From JANYJZ01 sp964523395 (GTDB lineage Bacteria > Bacteroidota > Ignavibacteria > UBA10030 > SZUA-254): 64,000 nt of DNA. Shown here piece by piece: positions 25,945 through 35,314 of the stretch. The notes under the pieces were generated by a model. The model ran no database searches and was not told the origin of the DNA. It saw only the letters and a list, made by a program, of their open reading frames with translations. Position numbers and translations under genes: made by a program. Positions within the stretch are counted from its first letter, which is position 1. Each line of letters starts with the position of its first letter. Location of the stretch: NCBI GenBank assembly GCA_964523395.1, contig CAZFXS010000002.1, positions 124,001-188,000 of the forward strand, read 5' to 3'.

Positions 25945-27537
25945 TTATGATACTCCTCCGGACTCTAAACGTTTCCTTGCCATTGCCCGCCACCGCCACC
26001 GGATAATTCCAGCCAGCACAACGAGGAGCGGGGGAAGCGCAAGGTTAAGTGATTTCACCGTGTTTCTTGTTGCATCGGTTACTTCATCGAGAGGTTTGAT
26101 ACTGCTGTTGCGCGCACGGATCGCGGATAGCCCGGTGTCGTCGGCAAGCCAGTCAATAATATTGCTGGCAAGAAGGAAATTGTCCGTCTTTCCGCCGGAG
26201 TATTGATCCTGAAGGAAATCCCCGTCACCTGCAACGGCAATTTTTGTAATACGTTTGCTGACAATCAGTTTATTAGCAATCTCGAGAGAGTTTCTTACCG
26301 TAGAATCCGTTTCAACGGATTTACTTGCGAACGCGCTTACAAATGATCCCTCCACGGTTGCAACGAGAGGGAGTCCCGATTCCGTAAACATATCCGGTGT
26401 TACTTCATTGGTAGGATTTACCATAAATACGCTCTCCTGCCGGCCACTCCGTTTTGATGATTTTACCAGAACGTTGGCTGTATACCCTTTCGGACGGGCA
26501 AGTGATGTATCAATCGAGCTGGCAAAATAGAACACTACCGAGCCTAACCCCTTAACTACCGGGCTTGTTTCCTCAAACTCGCTTGCCTGCGGGAGATAAT
26601 AAAACGGCACCTGATTTTGTATCATCATGAAACCGGCTTGCTGGCTTACTGTAACATACGCACAGCTTACGTCGCGGACGAGGTCGGTATTTACGCGCAT
26701 GCCGTAAGACTCGAGCAAGTCATCAAGTTCAACATTTAACGGCCGTCCCATTTGCCCCTGAAGATTGATATCGACCTTGTTCACCAGAAACGCAACGGCA
26801 CCGCCGTTCATGACATACTGATCGATGAGAAATTTTTCCCAGCTCTTAAATGGCTGATTCGGCGCTACGATAACTAACGCGGCAAGATCCTGCGGGATTT
26901 TCTTTCCCCCGGAAATATCAACAGGCATCACCTGATATTGCTTCGAAAGAATTTCCTGCAGACGGCTCATCTGCTGTAATGGCGGCTCGCCCTGACCATT
27001 CAGGAATCCTACTTTTTTAAGTTCCTTCGCGATAAGTTTTTTCACCGATGAACTGATTTCATACTCAAGATTTGCAGTCGATTGAATAACGGGAATCCGT
27101 TCCGATTTATCACCATACAGGAACACGATCCCCATAAAGCCTTCTTTAATCTGCATCTTGTCTTCTTCAAGAACCTGCACCCGCACGGGAGGAATACCGT
27201 ATTTCTCGGCTTCTTTTTTCAGTTCGTCATTTTTTCCGGGATCAATAATTTCGTACTGGAAATTGCTTCCCGCATATGCCCTGTATTCATCAAGCTGGTC
27301 TTTCAGATACCGGCGGTTGTTGTTATACGGTGGCGGAAGATCGTCGGTAAAATATGCCTTCACGACAAATTTATCGTCTAACGACTTAACAAGATTCTTA
27401 CTTGCATCGGAAAGCGTGTACATCTTGTCCTTGGTTAGGTCAACGCGCGTGAAAAATTGCACCGCGATAATATTGACGGCAATAATAATTCCCAGGACAA
27501 GGAGTATTCGGACGACAATCTGGTTACGTTGATTCAT
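25945..27537 (-). CDS. GldG-like ABC-transporter auxiliary protein
   Basis: A 530-residue protein with an N-terminal membrane helix (VRILLVLGIIIAVNIIAVQFF), a large soluble region matching the ABC_transp_aux/GldG family (DLTKDKMYTLSDASKNLVKSL, VKAYFTDDLPPPY, KKVGFLNGQGEPPL, and GDGDFLQDQ near the end), and a C-terminal membrane helix. The ATG at 27537 is chosen over a longer frame because AGGGAG lies six bases upstream. In flavobacteria GldF and GldG form the membrane part of an ABC system needed for gliding; in other lineages homologues have undefined export roles. It lies between the permease gene and the DUF4340-LysM gene. Confidence 0.92.
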   Translation of the reverse strand: MNQRNQIVVRILLVLGIIIAVNIIAVQFFTRVDLTKDKMYTLSDASKNLVKSLDDKFVVKAYFTDDLPPPYNNNRRYLKDQLDEYRAYAGSNFQYEIIDPGKNDELKKEAEKYGIPPVRVQVLEEDKMQIKEGFMGIVFLYGDKSERIPVIQSTANLEYEISSSVKKLIAKELKKVGFLNGQGEPPLQQMSRLQEILSKQYQVMPVDISGGKKIPQDLAALVIVAPNQPFKSWEKFLIDQYVMNGGAVAFLVNKVDINLQGQMGRPLNVELDDLLESYGMRVNTDLVRDVSCAYVTVSQQAGFMMIQNQVPFYYLPQASEFEETSPVVKGLGSVVFYFASSIDTSLARPKGYTANVLVKSSKRSGRQESVFMVNPTNEVTPDMFTESGLPLVATVEGSFVSAFASKSVETDSTVRNSLEIANKLIVSKRITKIAVAGDGDFLQDQYSGGKTDNFLLASNIIDWLADDTGLSAIRARNSSIKPLDEVTDATRNTVKSLNLALPPLLVVLAGIIRWRWRAMARKRLESGGVS

Positions 27538-27547
27538 GACATTCTCC

Positions 27548-28285
27548 CTATGACCAACGCCGTTTCTGAAGCACTGCCGTGCCAAGCATCAGCATAAAAC
27601 TGATGGCAGACGCATAATAGATAAGATCGCGGGAATCAATAACGCCCCGCGCAATATTGGAAAAGTGATAATCAACGCTGATGTATTCCAACACTGTCGT
27701 TATGTTGATATACCCGAACAGCGTTTCATTGGGAAGGTAAAACAACACTTTATCAAGCATAAACAATCCGAATACGACCAGAAAGCTCACGATAAAGGCA
27801 ACAACCTGATTTTCGGTCAGCGATGAGCCAAAAATACTGACAGCGAGGAAAACACCCCCAACAAGTAGCAATCCGAGATAACCGCCGATAACAGGGCCGA
27901 TTTCAAGTGTACCGATGAACGAGACAATAACATAGTAACACAACGTCGGCAACAGTGTAAAGAAATACAGCATCCAGGCGGCAAGGAATTTACCTGTAAT
28001 GATTTCTGACTCAAGCACTGGTTTGGTAATGAGCAGTTCCAGCGTCCCGGACTTTTTCTCTTCTGAAATGAGTCGCATAGTAATTGCCGGCGCAAAAAAC
28101 AGAAGGAGAAACGGGGTCATCTCGAACACCGTTCGCAACGAAGAGAGGTTTGCAACAAACAGATTACTGGTAAAGAACCAGCCAAGAATCACCAGGAACA
28201 CGACAATGACTATGTACGCAACCGGCGAATTAAAGAACGACCGGAGCTCTTTTGAAAAAATGTATTTGACGTTTTTAAAGTTCAT
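27548..28285 (-). CDS. GldF-like ABC-2 type permease
   Basis: A 245-residue integral membrane protein with six hydrophobic segments. Typical ABC-2 permease motifs are seen: IFSKELRSFFNSPVAYI at the N-terminus, FAPAITMRLISEEKKSGTLELL near residues 62-83, and PVLESEIITGKFLAAW. The ATG at 28285 overlaps the stop of the ATPase gene by 4 bp (ATGA), the usual arrangement for coupled translation. It should form a transporter with the GldA-like ATPase upstream and the GldG-like protein downstream (10-bp gap). Confidence 0.92.
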   Translation of the reverse strand: MNFKNVKYIFSKELRSFFNSPVAYIVIVVFLVILGWFFTSNLFVANLSSLRTVFEMTPFLLLFFAPAITMRLISEEKKSGTLELLITKPVLESEIITGKFLAAWMLYFFTLLPTLCYYVIVSFIGTLEIGPVIGGYLGLLLVGGVFLAVSIFGSSLTENQVVAFIVSFLVVFGLFMLDKVLFYLPNETLFGYINITTVLEYISVDYHFSNIARGVIDSRDLIYYASAISFMLMLGTAVLQKRRWS

Positions 28286-29235
28286 TTTTGTGTATCGGAA
28301 GTCAGTTCCCTGAAAATATCTTCCAGGCTTGTTTGTTCTCTGTGCATTTCCAGCAGGTTCCACCGCTTTTCAACGCACATCCAATAGAGCTCTTTGCGGA
28401 TATCCACGCCGCGGGCGGTCTCAACGCTGAATTTTTTCACGCCGTTTTGTTCATGAAGAAGCGAAACCGAACTGACGGACGGAATCTGTTTCATCTGAAC
28501 TAAAACGGTTTCAAACGATTGTTTATCGGGAAACTCAACTTCAAGGAGGATTCTGTCGCCACCCTGGGAATTTTTCTGCAGGTCAGCAATGGGACCGTCG
28601 GCAACAATCTTGCCGCGGTTAATAATAATAACACGGTCGCACGTTGCCTGGACTTCAGGAAGAATATGTGTTGAGAGGACGACAGTCTTTTCTTTTCCTA
28701 TACTCTGGATCAGACTGCGGATTTCAACGATTTGATTTGGATCAAGACCGCTTGTCGGTTCATCAAGGATCAGCACACGTGGATCGTGAATCATCGCGGC
28801 AGCGAGCCCGACACGCTGGCGGTAACCCTTGGAAAGTTGACCGATATCCTTGTGCTTCATCTCGCCGAGACCGCACACATCCACCATCTCTTTCATCCTG
28901 CGTGGCACAGATTGTTTTGTGACGCCCTGAAGCTGGGCGGCATACGCGAGGTAATCAAGCACATTCATATCAAGGTACAGCGGGTTTTGCTCCGGCAGAT
29001 AACCAACCAGTTTGCGCACCTCCAGCGATTGAGAAATGATATCGCGCCCCTCCACCAAAACGCTTCCGCCGCTTGGCGAAAGGTAACAGGTGATAATTCT
29101 CATTGAAGTGGTTTTACCCGCTCCGTTCGGTCCAAGGAATCCGAGAATCTCACCGGAGTGTACTTCAAATGAAATATTATCAACAGCTTTCGCGTCGCCG
29201 TAATACTTCGTAAGATTTTGGACTATTACCGACAT
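28282..29235 (-). CDS. GldA-like ABC transporter ATP-binding protein
   Basis: A 317-residue ABC ATPase. Walker A is GPNGAGKTT near residues 35-43, the signature is LSKGYRQRV, Walker B is VLILDEPTSGLDP, and the switch His is in LSTHILPEV. The LSKGYRQR signature and the C-terminal extension (DIFRELTSD at the end) are typical of GldA and related ATPases paired with ABC-2 permeases. It is the first gene of a four-gene operon with the GldF-like permease, the GldG-like protein and the DUF4340-LysM protein. Gliding itself is not implied without the remaining gld genes. Confidence 0.93.
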   Translation of the reverse strand: MSVIVQNLTKYYGDAKAVDNISFEVHSGEILGFLGPNGAGKTTSMRIITCYLSPSGGSVLVEGRDIISQSLEVRKLVGYLPEQNPLYLDMNVLDYLAYAAQLQGVTKQSVPRRMKEMVDVCGLGEMKHKDIGQLSKGYRQRVGLAAAMIHDPRVLILDEPTSGLDPNQIVEIRSLIQSIGKEKTVVLSTHILPEVQATCDRVIIINRGKIVADGPIADLQKNSQGGDRILLEVEFPDKQSFETVLVQMKQIPSVSSVSLLHEQNGVKKFSVETARGVDIRKELYWMCVEKRWNLLEMHREQTSLEDIFRELTSDTQK

Positions 29236-29336
29236 TTGTACCGCTTTTTCAATGAAAAAATTATCGTTTTCTCAGAAATAAGTTGAAAAATATCAAAAAA
29301 AAATGTGAAATAAGCAAACCGTTTACAACTTCGAGT

Positions 29337-29440
29337 ACTGTCCTATTCTGGCCTAAAAGGCCCTTCCACTCCGGCCAGGGTTACTCCCACCATCACGGTG
29401 AGCGGAGAAGAACCAAGACGAGACCGTGTAAATTTCAAAA
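29337..29440 (+). repeat. Diverged MITE-like element, second copy
   Basis: The first 66 bases align without gaps to the element at 55981 with 51 identities, including an identical ACTGTCCTATT end. The middle contains the same CACC..CA.GGTGAG hairpin region. The right terminal repeat is not recognisable, so this looks like a decayed copy. The adjacent stretch 29441-29490 contains further C- and G-rich inverted segments. It lies between the gldA-like and modC genes. Confidence 0.7.
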
Positions 29441-29511
29441 TATTATTGTTCCCAACTCCAACACCACCCCAACTCCGGGGTTCTCGGTCAGGGATAACAA
29501 TTTTACATGAA

Positions 29512-30387
29512 TTACGATATTTTACTGATGAGCGGATTAAACGCTTTAGAGGAAACAATAACTTTGTCTCCGATTCGAAGTTCTTTTGCCTCTCCGTTTG
29601 TGGCTACAACCTTATTGATATCATTTCCGATTAACACAGAAACAATGCTGACGATATCACCGGGAAGAATTTCTATAATCTCTCCCACGAATTTGAATTT
29701 TCCGCTGATAGTGTTCCCGCCGAAAACATCCTTCGGCGCACCTCTTTTTATTACAACGCCGGCCTCCAGCACAATAACACTGTGACACAATCTGAAAATT
29801 TCACTGATGTCATGAGTAACAATAATAACGGTGATGCCGGATTTTTTTTGCATGCCAAGCAAAACATCCTGAAGTTTTACGCGTGTAACACGATCGAGCG
29901 CTGCAAGCGGTTCATCGAGAAGTAATAATTTCGGAGACCGCGCGAGCGCCCGTGCAAGTGCTACTCTCTGTTGCTGTCCGCCGGAAAGGGTTGCCGGCTT
30001 TCTTGTCTGCAACTCGTTCAGTTCCACAAGTTCCAACAACTCATCAACGCGCCCGGCACTGCTTCCCTTTGCTAACCCAAATTCCAGATGTTCACGGACG
30101 GTCATGTTCGGAAAGAGCGCATAATCCTGAAATACAAACCCCACATTGCGTTTCTGCGGATGACAATATATCCGGCGATTCTTGTCAAACAACACTTCAT
30201 CGCCGGAATGGATCGTCCCATCATCCGGCATTGCCAGTCCGGCTAACATTCTCAGCAATGTTGTCTTCCCCGCTCCCGAAGGACCGAACAGCGCAACAAC
30301 TTCCCCTTCATGGATTTCTTCATTCACCCGCAGGGTAAATTCGCCAAGCGAACTGTGCAGTTGCTTTGTTACATCAAGCCGAATCAT
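29512..30387 (-). CDS. modC: Molybdate ABC transporter ATP-binding protein ModC
   Basis: A 291-residue ABC ATPase. Walker A is GPSGAGKTT, the signature LSGGQQQRVALARAL, Walker B LLLLDEPLAALD and the switch His is in IVTHDI. The last 70 residues contain a single TOBE-like domain (VGEIIEILPGDIVSIVSVLIG) that senses or binds oxyanion. The start is the ATG at 30387; a TTG one codon earlier is less likely. It follows the modB stop by three bases. In context (modA, a TOBE protein, modB) it is the energy unit of a molybdate or tungstate importer. Confidence 0.9.
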   Translation of the reverse strand: MIRLDVTKQLHSSLGEFTLRVNEEIHEGEVVALFGPSGAGKTTLLRMLAGLAMPDDGTIHSGDEVLFDKNRRIYCHPQKRNVGFVFQDYALFPNMTVREHLEFGLAKGSSAGRVDELLELVELNELQTRKPATLSGGQQQRVALARALARSPKLLLLDEPLAALDRVTRVKLQDVLLGMQKKSGITVIIVTHDISEIFRLCHSVIVLEAGVVIKRGAPKDVFGGNTISGKFKFVGEIIEILPGDIVSIVSVLIGNDINKVVATNGEAKELRIGDKVIVSSKAFNPLISKIS

Positions 30388-30390
30388 CAA

Positions 30391-31077
30391 CTACCTTCTG
30401 CTTTCATTTCTGCCTCTTGTATTATAGATGGAAACCGGCAAGAGCAGGCAGAAGGACAATACAACAAGAATAATTGCGTACGTGTTTGCCGCGCCATACT
30501 GCAATGTCTCAACGTTATTATAAATAGCTATCGACACAACACGCGTTATCCCGGGAATATTCCCGCCAATCATCAGTACAACGCCGAATTCACCGATAGT
30601 ATGAGCGAAGGTGAGAACAATACCGGTAACCAGCGACGGTTTCATGTTGGGAAGCAGGACTTTCATCAGCGTTTTGAACTTCGATTTACCAAGCGTATAG
30701 GAAGCCTCTGCGAGTGTGGGCGGGATGCTGTTCAGACCGGCGCGCAATGGCTGTACCATAAACGGCAAACTATAGATCAGTGACCCGACCACCAAACCTT
30801 CAAACGAAAAGACAAGGCGGATATCAAAAACAGACTCGAGGAATGTTCCGATAACCGTAGACGGACTCAGGGCAACAATCAAATAAAATCCCAACACTGT
30901 CGGCGGAAGCACTAATGGCAAACTGACAAGCGTTTCGAGGATCGGTCGTAACCGTGAGCGTGAAAATGCTATCCAATAGGCAAGAGGAATACCCACGAGG
31001 AGGAGCAAAAGAGTGGTGATGATCGCAAGCTTCAACGTAAGAAAAAGCGTTTCAAAAATTTCAGGCGTGAATTCCAT
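30391..31077 (-). CDS. modB: Molybdate ABC transporter permease ModB
   Basis: A 228-residue inner-membrane permease with five or six hydrophobic segments. Landmarks are SLPLVLPPTVLGFYL near residues 54-68, characteristic of ModB, and the ATPase-coupling loop EASYTLGKSKFKTLMKVLLPNMKPS, with AHTIGEFGVVLMIGGNIPG close behind. Two starts are possible: the ATG at 31077 used here, or a GTG at 31086 that overlaps the upstream TOBE gene stop as GTGA. Neither has a strong ribosome-binding site. Confidence 0.92.
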   Translation of the reverse strand: MEFTPEIFETLFLTLKLAIITTLLLLLVGIPLAYWIAFSRSRLRPILETLVSLPLVLPPTVLGFYLIVALSPSTVIGTFLESVFDIRLVFSFEGLVVGSLIYSLPFMVQPLRAGLNSIPPTLAEASYTLGKSKFKTLMKVLLPNMKPSLVTGIVLTFAHTIGEFGVVLMIGGNIPGITRVVSIAIYNNVETLQYGAANTYAIILVVLSFCLLLPVSIYNTRGRNESRR

Positions 31078-31082
31078 AACGA

Positions 31083-31484
31083 TCACACCGGCTTCAACAT
31101 GATTTCATTTGATTTTACCAATCCGAAAACAGTATCGCCTTCATTCAACACCAGTTGCTTTACTGACTTCGTGGTAATAATTGAATGCAGTGTGATGCCG
31201 TGATAATCAAGTTGAATATCTGAAAGCACCTCCCCTATCTTTATTCCGGAAATTTTGCAGGCGAAAATATTTCTGATACTGATATTTCCCGGAGAACCCT
31301 TACCGACAGCAACTTCGGTTTCTTTGAAGAGAATGCTGACTGCATTTCCCCGGGCAAGATACGGTGCAGACTGCGTTGTTTCCAGGACCAGCGCGGAGAA
31401 AACATCTGTCTTTACTGTAATTTCAACTAACGAAATCTCCCCCGATGATTCTATGCCGGCAATTACACCCGTCAACACGTTCAT
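31083..31484 (-). CDS. Double TOBE (molbindin-like) molybdate-binding protein
   Basis: A 133-residue protein made of two TOBE/Mop-type domains in tandem (about residues 1-65 and 66-133). The second has the typical SIRNIFACKISGIKIGEVLSD and ends FGLVKSNEIML. Free di-TOBE proteins store or buffer molybdate, and the same module forms the regulatory end of ModE and ModC. Here it is a separate gene between modA and modB, overlapping modA by 4 bp (ATGA) and possibly modB by 4 bp. It has no helix-turn-helix, so a role as molybdate chaperone or buffer is more likely than direct gene regulation. Confidence 0.85.
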   Translation of the reverse strand: MNVLTGVIAGIESSGEISLVEITVKTDVFSALVLETTQSAPYLARGNAVSILFKETEVAVGKGSPGNISIRNIFACKISGIKIGEVLSDIQLDYHGITLHSIITTKSVKQLVLNEGDTVFGLVKSNEIMLKPV

Positions 31485-32233
31485 GGCACAAGATATCCGT
31501 ACCGTTGAAAAATCTTTTTTGCCTTCGCGGAAAAAATGAACTTGTAAAATTTTTTTGCGTCTGCGGATGAATTTTTTACAAGAATCGCCGCCTGCGGGAT
31601 GGGAGAATACAAACTTCTGTCAACTTCTTTCCATATTCCCCTGCCTTTCAGTTGATCAGAAAGTACCACCGACGCAGAAGTAAATCCGATATCAACATTT
31701 TTCGTGTCGACATATTGATTGACCTGTGCAATACTTTCACCGTAGATTATTTTTAACTCTATGGATTGCCACAGGTTATTTTTCTTCAGTGCTTCAATTG
31801 CGGCCACACCATAGGGGGCATTGCGCGGGTTAGCGATGGCGATTTTTCTTACGTTATCCGGAACAACGGATTGCATTCCTTTGTCAATGTCAGTACCATT
31901 GGCCGTCCACAAGACCAGCGTTCCGAACGCATAAACATGCGGCGAATCAACAGCAAATCCATTTCTCCATAACGAAGCCGGATAGCCGGTATCCGCCGAC
32001 AGGAATATATCGAATGGAGCACCTTTACTGATCTGCGCAGAAAGTGTACCGGAAGAACCGATGACTGTTTTAATTTGCACACCAGATTCTTTTTGGAAAG
32101 CGTTGACGAGATCCTCCGCTACATATTGCGCGTTGGCTGAAACAGCCACAGTTTGGGAGATTGCCGAAAACTCAGGCAATAGAGTAAGGCAAATAAAAAA
32201 CAGGAAATATTTACAGCACAAAATAGGCGACAC
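31481..32233 (-). CDS. modA: Molybdate-binding periplasmic protein ModA
   Basis: A 250-residue solute-binding protein. A signal peptide (CCKYFLFFICLTLLPEFSA) is followed by the ModA fold: VSANAQYVAEDLVNAF, VIGSSGTLSAQISKGAPFDIFLSAD and IANPRNAPYGVAAIEAL. The SSGTL and NPRNAPYG motifs are molybdate contacts in this family. The start is a GTG at 32233; no ATG is nearby. It is the first gene of modA-TOBE-modB-modC, so the operon promoter should lie in the 230-bp divergent region 32234-32463, where I see no ModE-like operator or molybdenum-cofactor riboswitch. Confidence 0.92.
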   Translation of the reverse strand: MSPILCCKYFLFFICLTLLPEFSAISQTVAVSANAQYVAEDLVNAFQKESGVQIKTVIGSSGTLSAQISKGAPFDIFLSADTGYPASLWRNGFAVDSPHVYAFGTLVLWTANGTDIDKGMQSVVPDNVRKIAIANPRNAPYGVAAIEALKKNNLWQSIELKIIYGESIAQVNQYVDTKNVDIGFTSASVVLSDQLKGRGIWKEVDRSLYSPIPQAAILVKNSSADAKKFYKFIFSAKAKKIFQRYGYLVP

Positions 32234-32463
32234 GTTGGGTGTTTAACAATGAGATTCAGATTAGTATGTCCAAAGAACAAATAAAAATAGTCATTTACAA
32301 GATTCTTGGTATTATGGTGATTTTTATCTTACAATTTGTCAACGGTTTAGAGAGAGCATGTGTCATATCTGTTGTTGGATGGAAACTTGCTAAAAAAATC
32401 CGCAACCTTTTACAGAGTCTACACGTCTAACAGGTAATTTCACTACAGAAGGACCCGCGCGCA

Positions 32464-35154
32464 ATGAAGAAGTTTTGTACTGTTTTTGTATTACAAATCG
32501 TTGTAGCTCTTACTACTGTTTTCGCATTTGAACCGGCAGATGAGGACTCATCATCATCCTCTCCACCCGTCCAGCAACGGAAAATCGTGGAGGCTGTCCG
32601 CACGACAACGCCGCTGATGGTCGATGGCCTTCTCAACGAAGAAATCTGGCAGCGCCCGGGCATAACCGGTTTTACACAGAAAGATCCCAATGAAGGAATG
32701 GAGGCAACGCAGAAGACCGAAGTTTGGGTTGCCTATGATGATGCTGCCCTCTACGTTGCCGCAAGAATGTATGACACTTCTCCCGATTCTATTGTGTCCA
32801 GAATCGGACGACGGGATGCGGATATTAATGCCGACTGGTTTTATGTCGGCATAGACTCTTATCACGACCGCAGATCAGGATTCTTTTTCGGCGTTTACCC
32901 CAGCGGTGCCATCAATGACGGCACGCTGTATAATGATGAGTGGGATGACGACTCATGGGACGGCATCTGGGATGCTGCGACATCAATCGACTCCAAAGGA
33001 TGGGTTGCTGAATTGAGAATCCCGTATTCACAGTTACGATTTCCTGAACAAGAGCAGTATATATGGGGAATCAATTTCGCGCGCGGCATCGACCGCAACA
33101 AAGAGCAGGATGATTTTGTAATGGTCCCCAAAAAAGAGAGCGGATGGGTTTCCAAGTTCGCAGACCTTGTCGGCATCCGAGATATTCACCCCCCCTCAAG
33201 AATCGAGGTTCTGCCGTACGTCGTTTCAAGCAGTCTCTTGACGAACCAATATCAACCGGGGGACCCATTTAAAGACAATGTTAACTTCTCGGGAAATATG
33301 GGAGCAGATATCAAGTTGGGACTCGGAAGTAATCTTACGTTGAACGCAACATTCAACCCTGACTTCGGGCAAGTGGAGGTTGACCCCGCCGTTGTCAATC
33401 TTTCCCAGTTTGAGACATTCTTTGACGAGAAACGACCATTCTTTATCGAAGGTTCAAATATGTTTAATTTCGGATACGGAGGTTCGAATAATAACTGGGG
33501 ATTTAACTTCGGTAACCCGGATTATTTTTACAGCAGACGGATCGGACGTCATCCACAGGGTTCAACGCAACATTCGGGATTCACAAACGTTCCGGATGGC
33601 ACAACGATACTTGCGGCGGCAAAGCTGACCGGGAAGATAGCGGATGGCTGGTCATTGGGTACACTGCACGCCTTTACTGAGCGCGAGTATGCCAAGATTG
33701 ATGACGGCCTCGGGAACCGTTTCTCAGATGTGGTAGAACCATTCACGTCTTACAATGTCATCCGCAGTCAGCGCGAATTTAATCAGGGAAAACAAGCTAT
33801 AGGCTTTATCGGGACTGCAGCGATTCGCGATTTAAATGAAAATTACCTGGTGGATCAGTTTAACCGGAGAGCCTACTCTTTCGGAATCGATGGCTGGACA
33901 AATCTCGACACGGAACAGGAATATGTACTAACCGGATGGGTTTCAGCCACACGAGTAGAAGGGTCTGCAAACCGCATCCTTACTCTCCAGCAGGCGCCCC
34001 TTCACTATTATCAGCGCCCCGATGCAAGTCATGTGGAAGTGGACCCGACAGCAACTTCGCTCGCAGGGTACGGCGGGAGAATCGCAATTAATAAACAAAA
34101 GGGAAATACCTACCTGAACTGGGCTCTTGGCATTATTTCTCCCGGTTTTGATTCTAACGACATGGGATTTCTCTTCCGAACCGACGTCGTTAATTCGCAT
34201 CTTGTCCTCGGTTACAATTGGTATGAACCCGACGGTATTTTCAGACGAAAAAATATAAATGTTGCCACATTCAGAAATTATACACTTGGCGGGCAGAAGA
34301 ACGGAGAGGGGTATTTCATCTTCTCTAACTGGACATTTATGAATTACTGGAGTTCGCACATAGAATTCTGGCACAATCCGGCTACCCTCGATACGCGCAA
34401 CACGCGCGGTGGACCAATGATGAAAACTACAAATGCGTACGGCGCATTTTTTAATCTCAACACCGACGGGAGACAGACTGTTGTGTTCGGTGCAGGTGTT
34501 TCAACGGGTCGAAGCGAATCGGGCGGATATCGTGTTACAACGTTTCCATACGTTGAGTTTAAACCGAGCGCAGGAGTGAATATCAGTTTTTCGCCCGAAT
34601 TTAATAGAGATATCACGATTGCCCAGTGGGTCATGCGCCAGGATGATCCAACCGCAACGAGTACATATGGAGCCCGATACGTCTTTGCGAAAATCGATCA
34701 GCGCGAGCTATCTGCCTCAATTCGACTCGACTGGACCTTTACGCCGAAACTGAGTTTACAACTCTATATGCAACCTCTGATTTCCGTTGGTGCGTACAGT
34801 GATTTCAAAGAACTGCGGCAACCGGAGACATACTCGTTCAATCGATACGGCATTGACAACAACTCGACAATTAATACTGTTGGAGAGAGCTATCAGGTCG
34901 ACCCGGACGGGACAGGAGCACACAATTTTATAATTGAAAATCCCGATTTCAATTTTAAGTCGCTGCGGGGTAACGCGGTGCTGCGCTGGGAATATCTGCC
35001 CGGTTCGACAATGTACTTTGTCTGGACGCAAAACCGCACAAACTTTGATAACCCGGGTACGTTTGATTTAGGAAGGGATTTGGGAAATACGTTCGGGGCA
35101 AGCGATCATGAGAATGCCTTTTTAGTGAAGGTGGCGTACTGGTGGCACCCTTAA
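32464..35154 (+). CDS. Outer-membrane DUF5916 beta-barrel protein with an N-terminal CBM9-like domain
   Basis: An 896-residue protein. Residues 1-21 are a signal peptide. Residues 38-230 resemble carbohydrate-binding module family 9 (LMVDGLLNEEIWQRPG, TEVWVAYDDAALYVAARMYD, WVAELRIPYSQLRF). The rest is a DUF5916 domain with alternating amphipathic strands, the conserved NPDFGQVEVDPAVVNL and FDEKRPFFIEGSN motifs, and an aromatic C-terminus (VKVAYWWHP) of the outer-membrane barrel type. Such proteins are common in Bacteroidota and relatives; function is not established, but binding or passage of glycans or peptides is often suggested. It is divergent from modA and convergent with the thioredoxin-like gene. 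Confidence 0.9.
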   Translation: MKKFCTVFVLQIVVALTTVFAFEPADEDSSSSSPPVQQRKIVEAVRTTTPLMVDGLLNEEIWQRPGITGFTQKDPNEGMEATQKTEVWVAYDDAALYVAARMYDTSPDSIVSRIGRRDADINADWFYVGIDSYHDRRSGFFFGVYPSGAINDGTLYNDEWDDDSWDGIWDAATSIDSKGWVAELRIPYSQLRFPEQEQYIWGINFARGIDRNKEQDDFVMVPKKESGWVSKFADLVGIRDIHPPSRIEVLPYVVSSSLLTNQYQPGDPFKDNVNFSGNMGADIKLGLGSNLTLNATFNPDFGQVEVDPAVVNLSQFETFFDEKRPFFIEGSNMFNFGYGGSNNNWGFNFGNPDYFYSRRIGRHPQGSTQHSGFTNVPDGTTILAAAKLTGKIADGWSLGTLHAFTEREYAKIDDGLGNRFSDVVEPFTSYNVIRSQREFNQGKQAIGFIGTAAIRDLNENYLVDQFNRRAYSFGIDGWTNLDTEQEYVLTGWVSATRVEGSANRILTLQQAPLHYYQRPDASHVEVDPTATSLAGYGGRIAINKQKGNTYLNWALGIISPGFDSNDMGFLFRTDVVNSHLVLGYNWYEPDGIFRRKNINVATFRNYTLGGQKNGEGYFIFSNWTFMNYWSSHIEFWHNPATLDTRNTRGGPMMKTTNAYGAFFNLNTDGRQTVVFGAGVSTGRSESGGYRVTTFPYVEFKPSAGVNISFSPEFNRDITIAQWVMRQDDPTATSTYGARYVFAKIDQRELSASIRLDWTFTPKLSLQLYMQPLISVGAYSDFKELRQPETYSFNRYGIDNNSTINTVGESYQVDPDGTGAHNFIIENPDFNFKSLRGNAVLRWEYLPGSTMYFVWTQNRTNFDNPGTFDLGRDLGNTFGASDHENAFLVKVAYWWHP

Positions 35155-35265
35155 TGTTTATTGGTAGTGTCTCAATTTGCTCTCAAACATGTCGTTCATG
35201 AACCCCCGCTTGCATCCGCTGTAGTGGATTTCGGCGGGCAGGATTTCATGATCGAATCTGAAGTT

Positions 35266-35291
35266 GCTGTCATGATATAAACCATGACAGC
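35266..35291. repeat. Perfect hairpin in a convergent intergenic region
   Basis: The 9-bp arms GCTGTCATG and CATGACAGC flank an 8-nt loop. The element sits between the converging DUF5916 and thioredoxin-like genes, so it may act as a bidirectional transcription end, but neither side has a U-tract. The surrounding 150 bp looks like degraded sequence with no convincing gene. Confidence 0.6.
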
Positions 35292-35314
35292 CGTGAAAGT
35301 GACGCACTACTTGT

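Noticed and set aside
24567..29235. Gliding motility read directly from the gldA/F/G-like genes
   Set aside because: Homologues of these genes are widespread in non-gliding bacteria, and no other gld or spr gene is present in the window.
32266..32430. A small plus-strand frame of 54 codons with one hydrophobic segment, upstream of the DUF5916 gene
   Set aside because: No ribosome-binding site and no recognised family; the region is A+T-rich and must hold the divergent promoters of modA and the DUF5916 gene.
32234..32463. A molybdenum-cofactor riboswitch or ModE operator before modA
   Set aside because: No conserved stem or operator-like palindrome was seen in the 230-bp gap.
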